Shown here: in pieces, positions 1 through 9,199 of the stretch | How the letters are laid out: every line of letters begins with the position of its first letter | Numbering within the stretch: the first letter of the stretch is position 1 | Assembly (NCBI RefSeq): GCF_004310285.1 | Contig: NZ_SISF01000031.1 | Coordinates: 1-64,000 of the forward strand | Length of the DNA stretch: 64,000 bases | Reading direction: 5' to 3' | Source: Agrobacterium cavarae | GTDB taxonomy: Bacteria > Pseudomonadota > Alphaproteobacteria > Rhizobiales > Rhizobiaceae | Notes under the pieces: model-generated | What the model was told of the DNA's origin: nothing | What the model saw: the letters and a program-made list of their open reading frames with translations, nothing else | Database searches by the model: none | Made by a program: the position numbers and the translations under genes

Positions 1-330
1 AACGATATGCGCCGCTTCCTCGTGAAGGCGCTCGAAAAGGCCGGATATAAGGTCTCGTCCTTCGATAATGGTGCAAGCGCATACGATCGACTTCGCGAAG
101 AGCCTTTCTCGCTCCTCCTGACCGATATTGTCATGCCCGAAATGGACGGCATCGAGCTGGCGCGCCGCGCGACGGAACTCGATCCCGACCTCAAGGTCAT
201 GTTCATCACCGGTTTTGCAGCGGTCGCGCTCAACGCTGATTCGAAGGCGCCGAAGGATGCCAAGGTGCTTTCCAAGCCTTTCCACCTTCGCGACCTCGTC
301 GACGAAGTCAACAAACTCCTTGTGGCGTAA
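1..330 (+). CDS. cpdR: CpdR-like single-domain response regulator (5' partial)
   Basis: This is a stand-alone receiver domain cut by the window edge; the reading frame is open from base 1, so the ATG at 7 is probably internal. The phosphoacceptor Asp lies in LLLTDIVMPEMDG, the Thr switch residue in MFITGF, and the conserved Lys in VLSKPF. No output domain follows, and the protein ends shortly after the last receiver helix with VA. In alphaproteobacteria CpdR is a receiver-only protein that, when unphosphorylated, primes ClpXP for degradation of cell-cycle proteins. The name rests on similarity and size; a different single-domain receiver remains possible. Confidence 0.75.
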   Translation, partial: NDMRRFLVKALEKAGYKVSSFDNGASAYDRLREEPFSLLLTDIVMPEMDGIELARRATELDPDLKVMFITGFAAVALNADSKAPKDAKVLSKPFHLRDLVDEVNKLLVA

Positions 331-369
331 GGGTTTCAAAAAAACCTGTCACAAAATCGAAAAAGGCAG

Positions 370-398
370 TTGACGCTTCATTCGGTTATGTGATTTAT
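370..398 (+). promoter_or_regulatory. Putative promoter of tRNA-Val
   Basis: TTGACG at 370-375 is followed 16-17 bases later by GATTTAT, giving a plausible sigma-70 -35/-10 pair about 14 bases before the mature tRNA 5' end. The position fits a tRNA promoter. It is inferred from sequence only. Confidence 0.5.
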
Positions 399-411
399 GC
401 GCCGCAACGGA

Positions 412-486
<75 letters not shown>

Positions 487-505
487 TCCGAATTCAAAGA
501 AATCA

Positions 506-540
506 AGGCCTTGCGAGCAATCGCGAGGCCTTTTTCTTTT
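506..540 (+). terminator. Rho-independent terminator after tRNA-Val
   Basis: The stem AGGCCTTGCG / CGCGAGGCCT (one G-U pair, loop AGCAAT) is followed immediately by TTTTTCTTTT. It lies 20 bases downstream of the tRNA 3' end. Confidence 0.85.
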
Positions 541-686
541 GCGCCATACCGAGGCGCAAAGCACGCGAAGACGCATTGTTTCGCGGCCGTGGCAGTCGAT
601 GTCTTTCTGAAAGCCGAGCCGTAAATGCTCCGTCTTCGTCGCAGCGGAACAGCGCCGCCAAACACGCTTTTCAAATATCAGAAACC

Positions 687-712
687 GCGATACAAATCCG
701 AAATTCCGTAAT
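687..712 (+). promoter_or_regulatory. Shared motif pair upstream of the ArsR-type regulator
   Basis: GCGATACA (687-694) and TCCGTAAT (705-712) occur just before the regulator start at 724. The same two octamers occur, in the opposite order, in the abfA promoter region (TCCGTAAT 1773-1780, GCGATACA 1782-1789). This suggests a common operator and autoregulation. It is an inference from shared words only. Confidence 0.4.
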
Positions 713-723
713 GTAAAAGCGCC

Positions 724-1650
724 ATGACGAAAAAATTCCTGATCATCGATCCCGAGACCGACCACGCCGTGTTGAAGGGCATTGCCTCGCCGACACGGGC
801 GACCATGCTGAAAATGCTGCATGATCGCGGGCCGATGAATGTCAACGACATGGCGGCGGCTCTGGAACTGCCGCAATCGACGGTGTCCACCCATATCCAG
901 ATTCTGGAAGATGCCGGCCTGCTGCAGAGCGAGACGCAGAAGGCGCGCAAGGGCAGCCAGAAAATCTGTCGCGCCACGGTGGAAGAGGTGGTCATCGTCT
1001 TCAAGAGTGAGGTGCGTGAGCCGCGCAAGGACATGATCGAGGTGGCCATGCCCGTGGGCCTTTATACCGGCTTCGAGGTGACGGCCCCTTGCGGACTTTG
1101 CTCCACGGACGGCATTATCGGCCTTCTCGATGTGCCGAATGCCCTACTCGATCCCGACCGTATGAAGGCCGGGCTCATCTGGTTCACCCGCGGCCATGTG
1201 GAGTACCAGTTTCCCAACAATGCCAAGCTGTCCAACGCTGCAATCCGCGAGCTGGAAGTGGCGGTGGAACTGAGCTCCGAAGTGCCCGGTACGAGCGCCG
1301 ATTGGCCGTCGGACATAACGCTCACCATCAATGGTAAGAAGGTCGGCGTGTGGACCTCGCCTGGAGATTTCGGCGACAAGCGCGGCGTCTATACGCCGGA
1401 CTGGTGGAAGCTGAAGGGTTCGCAATATGGCAAGCTGAAGAACTGGCGGGTGGGGCCTGACGGCACATTCGTCGATGGCGTGCAGATCTCGAATGTCACG
1501 CTGGCCGACCTCGATCTTGCCAGCCATCACTCCATCCGTGTGCGCATCGGCATCGAAGACGACGCCAAGCATCCGGGCGGCATCAATATCTTCGGCAAGG
1601 GCTTCGGCAATTACGATCAGGACATCGTGCTGCGCCTGAAGACCGAATAG
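724..1650 (+). CDS. ArsR-type regulator with C-terminal sensor-like domain
   Basis: A 308-residue protein. Residues about 15-95 form an ArsR-like winged helix-turn-helix: SPTRATMLKMLHDRGPMNVN, then the recognition region LELPQSTVSTHIQILEDAGL. The remaining 200 residues are not the usual small ArsR metal site. They contain CGLCSTDG near residue 120, many aromatic residues, and a beta-rich pattern that could bind a sugar. The gene stands alone 170 bases upstream of the arabinofuranosidase operon in the same direction, so it is probably the regulator of that operon. The ligand is unknown; an arabinose-derived sugar is a guess from context. Confidence 0.75.
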   Translation: MTKKFLIIDPETDHAVLKGIASPTRATMLKMLHDRGPMNVNDMAAALELPQSTVSTHIQILEDAGLLQSETQKARKGSQKICRATVEEVVIVFKSEVREPRKDMIEVAMPVGLYTGFEVTAPCGLCSTDGIIGLLDVPNALLDPDRMKAGLIWFTRGHVEYQFPNNAKLSNAAIRELEVAVELSSEVPGTSADWPSDITLTINGKKVGVWTSPGDFGDKRGVYTPDWWKLKGSQYGKLKNWRVGPDGTFVDGVQISNVTLADLDLASHHSIRVRIGIEDDAKHPGGINIFGKGFGNYDQDIVLRLKTE

Positions 1651-1742
1651 TATCAATAATTCCGATATTTAAAATAATGGCGCGACATCAAGCTGTTAGA
1701 AATTACGGGTAGCATCTTCACGCAACGTTGCAGCTCTTCCTG

Positions 1743-1796
1743 TTGACCCATACCGGATTTTCCGATTTAGTATCCGTAATAGCGATACATATCGCT
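1743..1796 (+). promoter_or_regulatory. Putative promoter and operator of the arabinoside operon
   Basis: TTGACC at 1743-1748 is followed 17-18 bases later by a weak -10 (TTTAGT/TTAGTA). Just downstream is a perfect palindrome, AGCGATA-CA-TATCGCT, at 1781-1796, with the octamers also found before the regulator gene. A repressor bound here would block transcription. The abfA start at 1823 has a GGGAGGA ribosome site. Confidence 0.45.
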
Positions 1797-1822
1797 TTTT
1801 ATGATATTAATGGGAGGAATGC

Positions 1823-3334
1823 ATGAAGGTATCGGTTGTGGCGCATCCGCAATTTGTCGTGGCGGATATTGATCCCAGGCTCTACGGGTCCTTCATCGAG
1901 CATCTCGGTCGCGCCGTCTATACCGGCATTTATGAGCCGGACCACGGAACGGCTGATCAGAGCGGCATGCGTCGGGATGTCATCGATCTCGTCAAGGAAC
2001 TGGACGTCCCGATCGTGCGCTATCCCGGCGGCAACTTCGTTTCCGCCTACAATTGGGAAGATGGTGTAGGCCCCAAGGAAGAACGGCCAGTTCGGCTTGA
2101 TCTCGCCTGGCACACATCCGAGAGCAACGAAGTCGGCCTGCATGAATTTGCCGACTGGTGCGTGTCCGCCAATACCGAAATGATGCTGGCGGTCAATCTC
2201 GGCTCGCGCGGGCTGGATGAAGCGCGCAATCTGCTGGAATATGCCAACCACCCGGGCGGCAGCGAGTGGAGCGACAAGCGTATCGCCAATGGCCGCAAGG
2301 AGCCCTTCGACGTCAAGCTCTGGTGCCTTGGCAACGAGATGGACGGCCCCTGGCAGATCGGCCACAAGACGGCGGATGAATATGGCCGCCTCGCCCACGA
2401 AACGGCAAAGGCCATGCGTGCCTTCGACAGCTCGCTCGAACTCGTCGTCTGCGGCTCATCCAATGCCAAGATGCCGACCTATCCGGAGTGGGAAGCGACC
2501 GTTCTCGACCACACCTATAACGAGGTCGATTACATCTCGCTGCATATGTATTTCGACAATCACGCCAATGATGTCGGCAACTATCTGGCGATGAACCAGA
2601 AGCTCGACGACTACATCATGTCGGTCGCGGGCGTCATTGATTACATCAAGGCAAAGAAGCGCTCGTCGCGCCAGGTCTATATCTCATTCGACGAATGGAA
2701 CGTCTGGTATCACTCGAAGGAACAGGACAAGAAGACGCTCGCCGGTGCCGATGGCTGGCCCTTTGCCCCGCCACTTCTGGAAGACATCTACACGTTCGAG
2801 GATGTGCTGCAAGTCGGCCTGATCCTCAACACCTTCATCCGCCGCTCGCATGTGGTGCGCATCGCCTGCCTGGCACAGCTCGTCAACGTTATTGCGCCGA
2901 TCATGACCGCGCCGAATGGCCCGGCCTGGCGCCAGACGATCTTCTATCCCTTCCTCTTTGCCTCGCGCTATGGCCGTGGCAAGGCGCTGGACCTGAAGGT
3001 CAAAAGCCCCACCTACAAGAGCGATACGGCGGGCGAGGTGTCCTGCCTCGACGTTTCCGCCGTGCATGATGAGGAAGGCGGCTTCGTCAGCTTCTTCGTC
3101 GTCAATCGCTCCGACAAGGAGATGGAGGCGGAGTTCGACGTCGCAGCCTTCGGCAGCGCCAGCAGCATCGTCGATCACCAGGTGATGACCCATGCCGATC
3201 TGAAAGCGGTCAATACCGAGACGAATATGGACAATGTCGCGCCGAAGAAGGCCGACACGGCAACGCTGTCCGACGGCCGGCTTTCGGCGACATGCGCGCC
3301 CTACTCCTACCAGATGGTGCGCATCAAGGTCTGA
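1823..3334 (+). CDS. abfA: Alpha-L-arabinofuranosidase, GH51
   Basis: A 503-residue protein, full length for intracellular GH51 arabinofuranosidases, which release terminal L-arabinose from arabino-oligosaccharides. The acid/base Glu is E172 in CLGNEMDGPW and the nucleophile Glu is E291 in ISFDEWNVWY, close to the positions known in characterised GH51 enzymes. There is no signal peptide, so it acts in the cytoplasm on imported oligosaccharides. It heads an operon with an ABC importer whose ATPase begins 45 bases downstream. ATG at 1823 is preceded by GGGAGGA. Confidence 0.93.
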   Translation: MKVSVVAHPQFVVADIDPRLYGSFIEHLGRAVYTGIYEPDHGTADQSGMRRDVIDLVKELDVPIVRYPGGNFVSAYNWEDGVGPKEERPVRLDLAWHTSESNEVGLHEFADWCVSANTEMMLAVNLGSRGLDEARNLLEYANHPGGSEWSDKRIANGRKEPFDVKLWCLGNEMDGPWQIGHKTADEYGRLAHETAKAMRAFDSSLELVVCGSSNAKMPTYPEWEATVLDHTYNEVDYISLHMYFDNHANDVGNYLAMNQKLDDYIMSVAGVIDYIKAKKRSSRQVYISFDEWNVWYHSKEQDKKTLAGADGWPFAPPLLEDIYTFEDVLQVGLILNTFIRRSHVVRIACLAQLVNVIAPIMTAPNGPAWRQTIFYPFLFASRYGRGKALDLKVKSPTYKSDTAGEVSCLDVSAVHDEEGGFVSFFVVNRSDKEMEAEFDVAAFGSASSIVDHQVMTHADLKAVNTETNMDNVAPKKADTATLSDGRLSATCAPYSYQMVRIKV

Positions 3335-3378
3335 CAGGGCCTTGCGACATCGCCATACGGGTCACGGGAGGAGACACT

Positions 3379-4479
3379 ATGACGGCAAGTATCGATATCA
3401 ACAATGTGAGCAAGCACTTCGGCGGGCTGACGGTTTTTGAAGGACTGTCGCTCTCCATTCCGGCGCATGAATTCGTCGTGTTCCTCGGGCCATCCGGCTG
3501 CGGAAAGTCGACGCTTCTGCGCATGATTGCGGGGCTCGAAAGTGTCGATGATGGAGAAATCCGCATCAATGGCGAGCGGATCGACGACCAGCCACCCGGC
3601 AAGCGCGGCGTCGCCATGGTCTTCCAGTCCTATGCGCTCTATCCGCATATGACGGTGCGCGACAACATGGCCTTCGGGCTGAAGAACATTGCCGTCGAGC
3701 GCTCCGTCATCGATGCGCGTATTGCCGAAGCCGCACGCATGCTGGAAATCGGCCATCTGCTAGAGCGCAAGCCCGGGCAATTGTCCGGCGGCCAGCGGCA
3801 GCGTGTCGCTATCGGTCGCGCCGTTGTAAAGGAACCGAAAGCCTTTCTCTTCGACGAACCGTTGTCCAACCTCGATGCGGCGCTGCGCACCCGCACCCGC
3901 ATCGAACTGGCACAGCTGCATCAGCGGCTGAAGTCGACGATGATCTTCGTCACCCATGACCAGATCGAGGCGATGACGCTCGCCGATCGGATCGTCGTCA
4001 TGAACAATCGGCAGATCGAACAGATCGGCACGCCGATGGAGATCTATAACCGCCCGGCAAGCCGCTTCGTCGCGGGCTTCGTCGGTGCACCGGCGATGAA
4101 TTTCCTTCCCGTCACGATCGGCACGGATGCCGGTCTGGTCACCGTCGAGACGGCTTCGGGCATCAGGATGGCAACCGCCATTCCAGCCACCGGCATCGCG
4201 CCCGGCGCCTTCGAACTTGGCCTGCGCTCGGAAGATGTGCGCATCACATCGCAAGGCAGCGGCAACGCGGACGGCGTGGTGGATGTAGTGGAGCGGCTGG
4301 GCGAACGCACGCTGGTCTATGTGCGCCTTGCCGATGGTCAGCAGCTTGTCGGTTCTGATAGTGGCGATAGCCGTGTCTCGGTCGGCGACCGGGTCGGCCT
4401 GTCCTTCGACAGCACCAAGGCGCATCTTTTCGATGCATCGGGCCGCGCCTGGCACGCGCGGGAGGTGGGTCATGGCTGA
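3379..4479 (+). CDS. Sugar ABC transporter ATP-binding protein (UgpC/MsmX type)
   Basis: A 366-residue ATPase. Walker A is GPSGCGKST (about residues 37-45), the Q-loop is VFQSYALYPHMT, the signature is LSGGQRQRVAIGRA, Walker B is FLFDEPLSNLD, and the H-loop is FVTHDQ. The C-terminal third is the TOBE regulatory domain typical of carbohydrate importers. I chose ATG 3379, which follows GGGAGGAG; an upstream in-frame start would overlap abfA. Its stop overlaps the start of the next permease gene by 8 bases, indicating translational coupling. It powers uptake with the two permeases and the binding protein that follow. Confidence 0.93.
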   Translation: MTASIDINNVSKHFGGLTVFEGLSLSIPAHEFVVFLGPSGCGKSTLLRMIAGLESVDDGEIRINGERIDDQPPGKRGVAMVFQSYALYPHMTVRDNMAFGLKNIAVERSVIDARIAEAARMLEIGHLLERKPGQLSGGQRQRVAIGRAVVKEPKAFLFDEPLSNLDAALRTRTRIELAQLHQRLKSTMIFVTHDQIEAMTLADRIVVMNNRQIEQIGTPMEIYNRPASRFVAGFVGAPAMNFLPVTIGTDAGLVTVETASGIRMATAIPATGIAPGAFELGLRSEDVRITSQGSGNADGVVDVVERLGERTLVYVRLADGQQLVGSDSGDSRVSVGDRVGLSFDSTKAHLFDASGRAWHAREVGHG

Positions 4480-5413
4480 ACCACTGACAGCAACCACCGC
4501 CCATCAGGGTGCAGGCGCAGTCTCAGTCAAGCGCGCGAGAAGCGTCGATATCTATGCGCCGCAATGGCGAAACTTTCTCTTCGTCGCGCCCTATCTCGTT
4601 TTTTTCGTCACGCTGCTCGTCGTGCCGCTGTTCTGGGGCATCTGGCTGTCCTTCCACAAGGCGGATACGTTTTCCTCCGGGCCCTTTATCGGCTTCGGCA
4701 ATTACGTCCGTCTGTTCAATGACAGGATCTTCCTGCAGTCGATCTGGAACACCTTCTACTTCGTGCTGCTGACGGTTCCCTCGCTCGCCCTGCTCGGCCT
4801 GTTTCTGGCGCTTTGCCTCAACCGGCGCACGCGCAGCGCCGCCGTCCTCCGGGGCCTGTTCTTTTCGTCCTCGGTCTTGTCCGTCACCATCGTCACACTG
4901 ATCTGGCGCATCGTCTACATTCCCGATATCGGCCTTCTGTCGATGATCTTCGGTCTGTTTGGTGCTCGGGCACCGGCGTTCCTGTCGGACCCGAGCCTTG
5001 CCATGATCGGCATTGCCATCGCCACCGTCTGGTGGTGCATCGGCCTGCCGATGATGCTGTTTCTCTCGGCACTTCAACAAATCCCGCAGGATATCTATGA
5101 GGCCGCCGCACTCGACAATGCCAATCGCTGGCAGACGCTGCGGTCCATCACCCTGCCCTCGATCAAGCGCTCCTTCGTGCTGGTCGTCATCATCCAGATC
5201 GTCTTTCAGTTCCAGCTCTTCGGTCAGGCGCTGTTGATGACGCGCGGCGGTCCGAACAACCTCACCAAGCCGATCGTGTTCTACATCTACGAGACGGCCT
5301 TCCGTCGCTGGGATCTCGGCCTCGGTGCCGCCGCATCCGAAATCCTCTTCGTGCTGATCCTGGTCGCGGCCATGGTGCAATTTCTGGTGTCCCGCAGAAA
5401 GGCAGATGTGTGA
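4472..5413 (+). CDS. Sugar ABC transporter permease (MalF type)
   Basis: A 313-residue inner-membrane protein. There are about six hydrophobic segments, beginning with FLFVAPYLVFFVTLLVVPLF. The EAA loop that contacts the ATPase is recognisable as IYEAAALDNANRWQTLRSITLP. ATG 4472 overlaps the ATPase stop and is preceded by GGGAGG. It partners with the next permease to form the translocation channel. The substrate is inferred to be an arabinose-containing oligosaccharide from the adjacent GH51 gene. Confidence 0.9.
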   Translation: MAEPLTATTAHQGAGAVSVKRARSVDIYAPQWRNFLFVAPYLVFFVTLLVVPLFWGIWLSFHKADTFSSGPFIGFGNYVRLFNDRIFLQSIWNTFYFVLLTVPSLALLGLFLALCLNRRTRSAAVLRGLFFSSSVLSVTIVTLIWRIVYIPDIGLLSMIFGLFGARAPAFLSDPSLAMIGIAIATVWWCIGLPMMLFLSALQQIPQDIYEAAALDNANRWQTLRSITLPSIKRSFVLVVIIQIVFQFQLFGQALLMTRGGPNNLTKPIVFYIYETAFRRWDLGLGAAASEILFVLILVAAMVQFLVSRRKADV

Positions 5414-6261
5414 TGGCTTCGCAGAACTCCAACATCATCGGCAGATCCTTCGGCGACCGCGTGCTCTATGGCCTCGTCATCCTTCTGGCGATCGTCATGG
5501 CAGCGCCCGTTCTTTACGTCATCGCGCTGTCTTTGAAGGACAACAACGCGCTGATGGTCGATCCGCATTCGGTCTTCCAGCTGCCCTACACGATTAAGAA
5601 CTATATCGACACGATCGGCACATCGAGCGTGTTTCTCTGGGTGTTCAACAGCATCGTGGTGGCCGGCGGCATGACGATCATGACGCTGATCCTGTCGTCG
5701 CTTGCGGGCTATGGCTTCGCCCGGCTGAACTTCCCCGGTCGCGACGTGCTCTTCGTTCTGGTGCTACTGGGTCTTGCCGTGCCGGAACAGGCGGTGCTCA
5801 TTGCCCGCCACCAGATCTTCAGCTGGCTTGGCCTGCACAATTCCTATCCGGGCCTGATTCTGCCGGGTCTGTCGTCCGCCTTCGGCGTGTTCCTGATGAC
5901 GCAATATTTCCGCGCCATTCCGAAGGAGCTGGATGAAGCCGCGATCCTCGACAATGCCAGCCGCTTCCGCGTCTTCTGGAAGGTGCTTCTGCCGCTGACC
6001 GTTCCGGCGCAGGCAACACTCGGCATCTTCACCTTTCTCGGCGCCTGGAACGATTACTTCTGGCCGCTGATCTCCGCGACGAAGAAGGAAATGTTCACGC
6101 TCACCGTCGGCATTGCCTCGACGCAGATGAACTTCGCGCAATCGCAGGGCATCGGCTTTCTGATGGCGCAGGCAGTGTTCGCCGGCGCACCGATCCTGAT
6201 CATCTATCTGTTTTTCCAGAAATATATCGTCACCGCCGTATCTGGCGCGGCGGTGCGGTGA
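5413..6261 (+). CDS. Sugar ABC transporter permease (MalG type)
   Basis: A 282-residue membrane protein with six predicted hydrophobic segments. The EAA loop reads IPKELDEAAILDNASRFRVF. The stop of the preceding permease and this ATG share one base (TGATG at 5411-5415), a coupled arrangement; a GTG one codon upstream is the alternative start. Second half of the heterodimeric sugar channel. Confidence 0.9.
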   Translation: MASQNSNIIGRSFGDRVLYGLVILLAIVMAAPVLYVIALSLKDNNALMVDPHSVFQLPYTIKNYIDTIGTSSVFLWVFNSIVVAGGMTIMTLILSSLAGYGFARLNFPGRDVLFVLVLLGLAVPEQAVLIARHQIFSWLGLHNSYPGLILPGLSSAFGVFLMTQYFRAIPKELDEAAILDNASRFRVFWKVLLPLTVPAQATLGIFTFLGAWNDYFWPLISATKKEMFTLTVGIASTQMNFAQSQGIGFLMAQAVFAGAPILIIYLFFQKYIVTAVSGAAVR

Positions 6262-6356
6262 TGCATGACGCTCCGGCCAAGATGCAAGGCCTGAACGAAT
6301 GAGGAAAAGACGCCGCTCGCCAGGCGACGGCGAAACCTGAGGAGGAGGAGACTATC

Positions 6357-7676
6357 ATGACTTTGAGGACACTGTTTCTCGCCACCATATCCGCAGCCGC
6401 GGTTCTGGTCGCATCACCAAGCTTTGCCGAGACAGAGTTGCAGGTGCAGCGCTTCTTTGGCGCCTGCGACGCGGATTTCGGCAAGAACACCGATATCAGC
6501 AAGGCGGTGGGCGAATGCGGCATCATCACATCGATGATCAACAAATTCGCCGCCGACAATCCCGATATCAAGATCAACGTCACCACGGTGGAATGGCCGG
6601 GCTACGACCAGCTGACGGCCCAGTTCGCCTCTGGCGACGCACCGGACATCGTCACGATCCATGAATCCGTCCTGTCCGACTATCAGTCCAAGGACCTGCT
6701 GGTCCCGCTCGACGACATGTTGAAGACCGTCGGCGTGACGTCCGACAAATTCACCGACGCTGCCAAGGAAGGCGTGACCAAGAACGGCAAGATCTACGGC
6801 CTGCCGATCGACAACTGGACCATGCTCTACCACATCAACATGGACCTCTTCAAAACCGCAGGCCTCGTCAATGCCGATGGCACGCCGATCCTGCCGAAAT
6901 CACCGGAAGAGTTGCTGGCCCAGGCCGAGCAGTTCAAGCAGAAGACCGGCAAGCCCTATTTTGTCCAGAACCTTGCCAACGAGACGGCGCTCTATGCCCG
7001 CAATCTCTACACCTACCTCTTCCAGCAGAATTCCGATTTCTTCGCCGATCCGAAGAAGGTGAAGTTCAACACGCCGGAAGCACGCAAGATCGTGGAAATG
7101 TACAAGACCATCTTCGAAAAGGACGACACGACGAAGGACCTCGATTACGGTGGCTCCATCAACGCGTTTCTCGGCGGTGAAGGCGGCGTACACCTGAACG
7201 GCACCTGGATGGTCGGCGACTACAACGCCCAATCCGAAAAGCCGGGCACTGCGCTGAACAAGGGCGGCTATGCGGTCTATCCCTATCCGCAGCTCTTCCC
7301 CGGCGCCAAGGCGCAATATGCCGACGGCCACAGCTGGGCGGTTTCGAAGAAAGATCGCACGCCGGAGCAGGAGGCGGCGATTGCCAAGTTCCTGAAATTC
7401 TTTGCCGATAATGATTTTGAATGGTCGCGCACCGGCCACCTGCCGGCTTACAAGGCGGTCATCGAATCCGCCGAGTTCAAGGCGCTGCCGCATCGCGACA
7501 CGATTGCGCCGATCGCCACGCTTGGCAAGCCGCTGCCCTCTGCCGTCCAGCGCCAGTTCGCCATTCAGGACATTGTCGGCGAGGAAATGAGCGCGGCTAT
7601 TACCGGCCAGAAGGACGTTGATTCCGCGCTCGCCGATATGGAAAGCCGCGTCAACGAACTTCTCGCCAACCTCTGA
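6357..7676 (+). CDS. Sugar ABC transporter substrate-binding protein
   Basis: A 439-residue periplasmic binding protein of the extracellular solute-binding family 1. A signal peptide is clear: a basic N-terminus (MTLR), a hydrophobic core, and cleavage after SFA near residue 24. Motifs such as FASGDAPDIVTIHES and YGLPIDNWTMLYHINMDLF are typical of oligosaccharide-binding members. It is preceded by a strong GGAGGAGGAG ribosome site. It is the last gene of the operon, before a terminator at 7706. Being last and well translated fits the usual excess of binding protein over transporter. Confidence 0.9.
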   Translation: MTLRTLFLATISAAAVLVASPSFAETELQVQRFFGACDADFGKNTDISKAVGECGIITSMINKFAADNPDIKINVTTVEWPGYDQLTAQFASGDAPDIVTIHESVLSDYQSKDLLVPLDDMLKTVGVTSDKFTDAAKEGVTKNGKIYGLPIDNWTMLYHINMDLFKTAGLVNADGTPILPKSPEELLAQAEQFKQKTGKPYFVQNLANETALYARNLYTYLFQQNSDFFADPKKVKFNTPEARKIVEMYKTIFEKDDTTKDLDYGGSINAFLGGEGGVHLNGTWMVGDYNAQSEKPGTALNKGGYAVYPYPQLFPGAKAQYADGHSWAVSKKDRTPEQEAAIAKFLKFFADNDFEWSRTGHLPAYKAVIESAEFKALPHRDTIAPIATLGKPLPSAVQRQFAIQDIVGEEMSAAITGQKDVDSALADMESRVNELLANL

Positions 7677-7705
7677 TCTGCCGGCTGCAGCCCTTTGCTG
7701 CAGTC

Positions 7706-7753
7706 TCTCGCGTCTCGCCTACCCTCCCGGGGGCGAGGCGCGAGATTTTGTTT
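7706..7753 (+). terminator. Terminator of the arabinoside operon
   Basis: A long stem, TCTCGCG plus CTCGCC paired with GGCGAG plus CGCGAGA (one bulge each side), is followed by TTTTGTTT. It lies 30 bases after the binding-protein stop. Confidence 0.85.
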
Positions 7754-7872
7754 GAGGGAGAGCGCGGCCTCTTTTTCACCCTTGTGGTCGATATGATTTG
7801 GAAAAGACCAATCTTGGTCCTATGGGTGAAGCCCCATTTCATCGTCCGAGACTGTCAACGACCGTGCCTAGA

Positions 7873-9186
7873 ATGCAAAGCGACACCCGCCAGACCATCG
7901 TGCGTCTTCTCTCCACCATGGCAAGCGCCAAGGAGATCGACCAGTATCTGAAACGCTTCTCCCAGCTCGATGCCAAGCGCTTCGCCGTCGTCAACATCGA
8001 TGGCGCGATCCTGCGCGATGCGCAGGAGGCAGAGGCGACCGCCTCTTCTCTGTCGTTTCTGCAGCAGGTGGGGCTAACGCCGATTGTTCTGTTGGGACGT
8101 AGTTCTTCGGCAGAGGATGAGAGCGCCACCCAAGAGAGGGCAGCCAGCGCCGCAGGCGAGCCACAAGAGACTGCCGATGGCGACACGTTTGATGGCCTCA
8201 ACCTGAAGCTCGTTCAATTGCTGCAGGAGCAAGGCACGCGCGCCACCTCGATCACGGCAGGCGTGTTTGCGGCAGACGTTTCGACAAGCAATGCCAGCTC
8301 TCGCCTCGCAACGGTCAGCGCAGTGAGATTGGCGCCGATCGAAGCCAGTCTCGATGCAGGATCGATCCCTGTCATCGGCAGTGTTGGCGAAAACCGATCC
8401 GGCCAGACAATAGAGATCGGCAGCGATGACGCGACCAACGAGTTGGTGCGCGCGCTGCAGCCCTTCAAGGTGATCTTTCTCACGAGCTTTGGCGGCTTGC
8501 GCCATGACAATGATCGCAGGATCGACTCGATCAATCTCTCCACGGAATACGACCAGTTCGCCGATAAGGCCTATTCGGACAGCGGCTTCACCTTCAAGAT
8601 CGAGCGGATGAAGCAATTGCTCGATGGCTTGCCGATGGAATCCTCGATCTCGATCACCAACCCGGCCAACCTGGCGCAAGAGCTGTTCACCCATAAGGGC
8701 TCCGGCACGCTGATCCGCCGTGGTGAACGGGTGCTGCGCGCCACCTCATGGGAAGAACTCGACCTGACCCGCTTGCGAGCGCTGATTGAATCAAGCTTCG
8801 GACGACGCGTCGTCGACGATTATTTTGAGCGCACCCGGCTGCTGCGCGCCTACATCAGCGAGCACTACCGCGCCGCCATCATCCTGACGGAAGAGGATGG
8901 CGTACCCTATCTCGACAAGTTCGCCGTGCTCGACGAAGCACAGGGAGAAGGCCTCGGCCGTGCGGTCTGGAAGGTCATGCGCGAAGAGACACCGCAATTG
9001 TTCTGGCGCTCGCGCCACAACAATCAGGTCAACATCTTCTACTACGCCCAGTCCGATGGCTGCTTCAAACAGGAGCGGTGGAAGGTCTTCTGGTGCGGCC
9101 TGACGGATTTCTCGCAGATCGAAAAATGCGTCGCCCACTGTGCAGTGCGACCAACGACCTTGATCGACACTGAAACCAAACCGTGA
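7873..9186 (+). CDS. N-acetylglutamate synthase of NAGS-K type, kinase half degenerate
   Basis: About 437 residues. It follows the NAGS-K layout: an N-terminal amino-acid-kinase-like domain (ETRQ-like start [18 protein letters not shown]) and a C-terminal acetyltransferase domain with [17 protein letters not shown] (acetyl-CoA loop QGEGLG) and [17 protein letters not shown]. This family makes N-acetylglutamate for arginine synthesis. The kinase half looks dead: family motif VKVGGA reads VNIDGA, losing the Lys, and the HGAGPQ loop is replaced by [10 protein letters not shown]. It is thus probably synthase only. No strong ribosome site marks the start; ATG 7822 or TTG 7798 are in-frame alternatives. 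Confidence 0.75.
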   Translation: MQSDTRQTIVRLLSTMASAKEIDQYLKRFSQLDAKRFAVVNIDGAILRDAQEAEATASSLSFLQQVGLTPIVLLGRSSSAEDESATQERAASAAGEPQETADGDTFDGLNLKLVQLLQEQGTRATSITAGVFAADVSTSNASSRLATVSAVRLAPIEASLDAGSIPVIGSVGENRSGQTIEIGSDDATNELVRALQPFKVIFLTSFGGLRHDNDRRIDSINLSTEYDQFADKAYSDSGFTFKIERMKQLLDGLPMESSISITNPANLAQELFTHKGSGTLIRRGERVLRATSWEELDLTRLRALIESSFGRRVVDDYFERTRLLRAYISEHYRAAIILTEEDGVPYLDKFAVLDEAQGEGLGRAVWKVMREETPQLFWRSRHNNQVNIFYYAQSDGCFKQERWKVFWCGLTDFSQIEKCVAHCAVRPTTLIDTETKP

Positions 9187-9199
9187 AGGAGAAGGCGCC

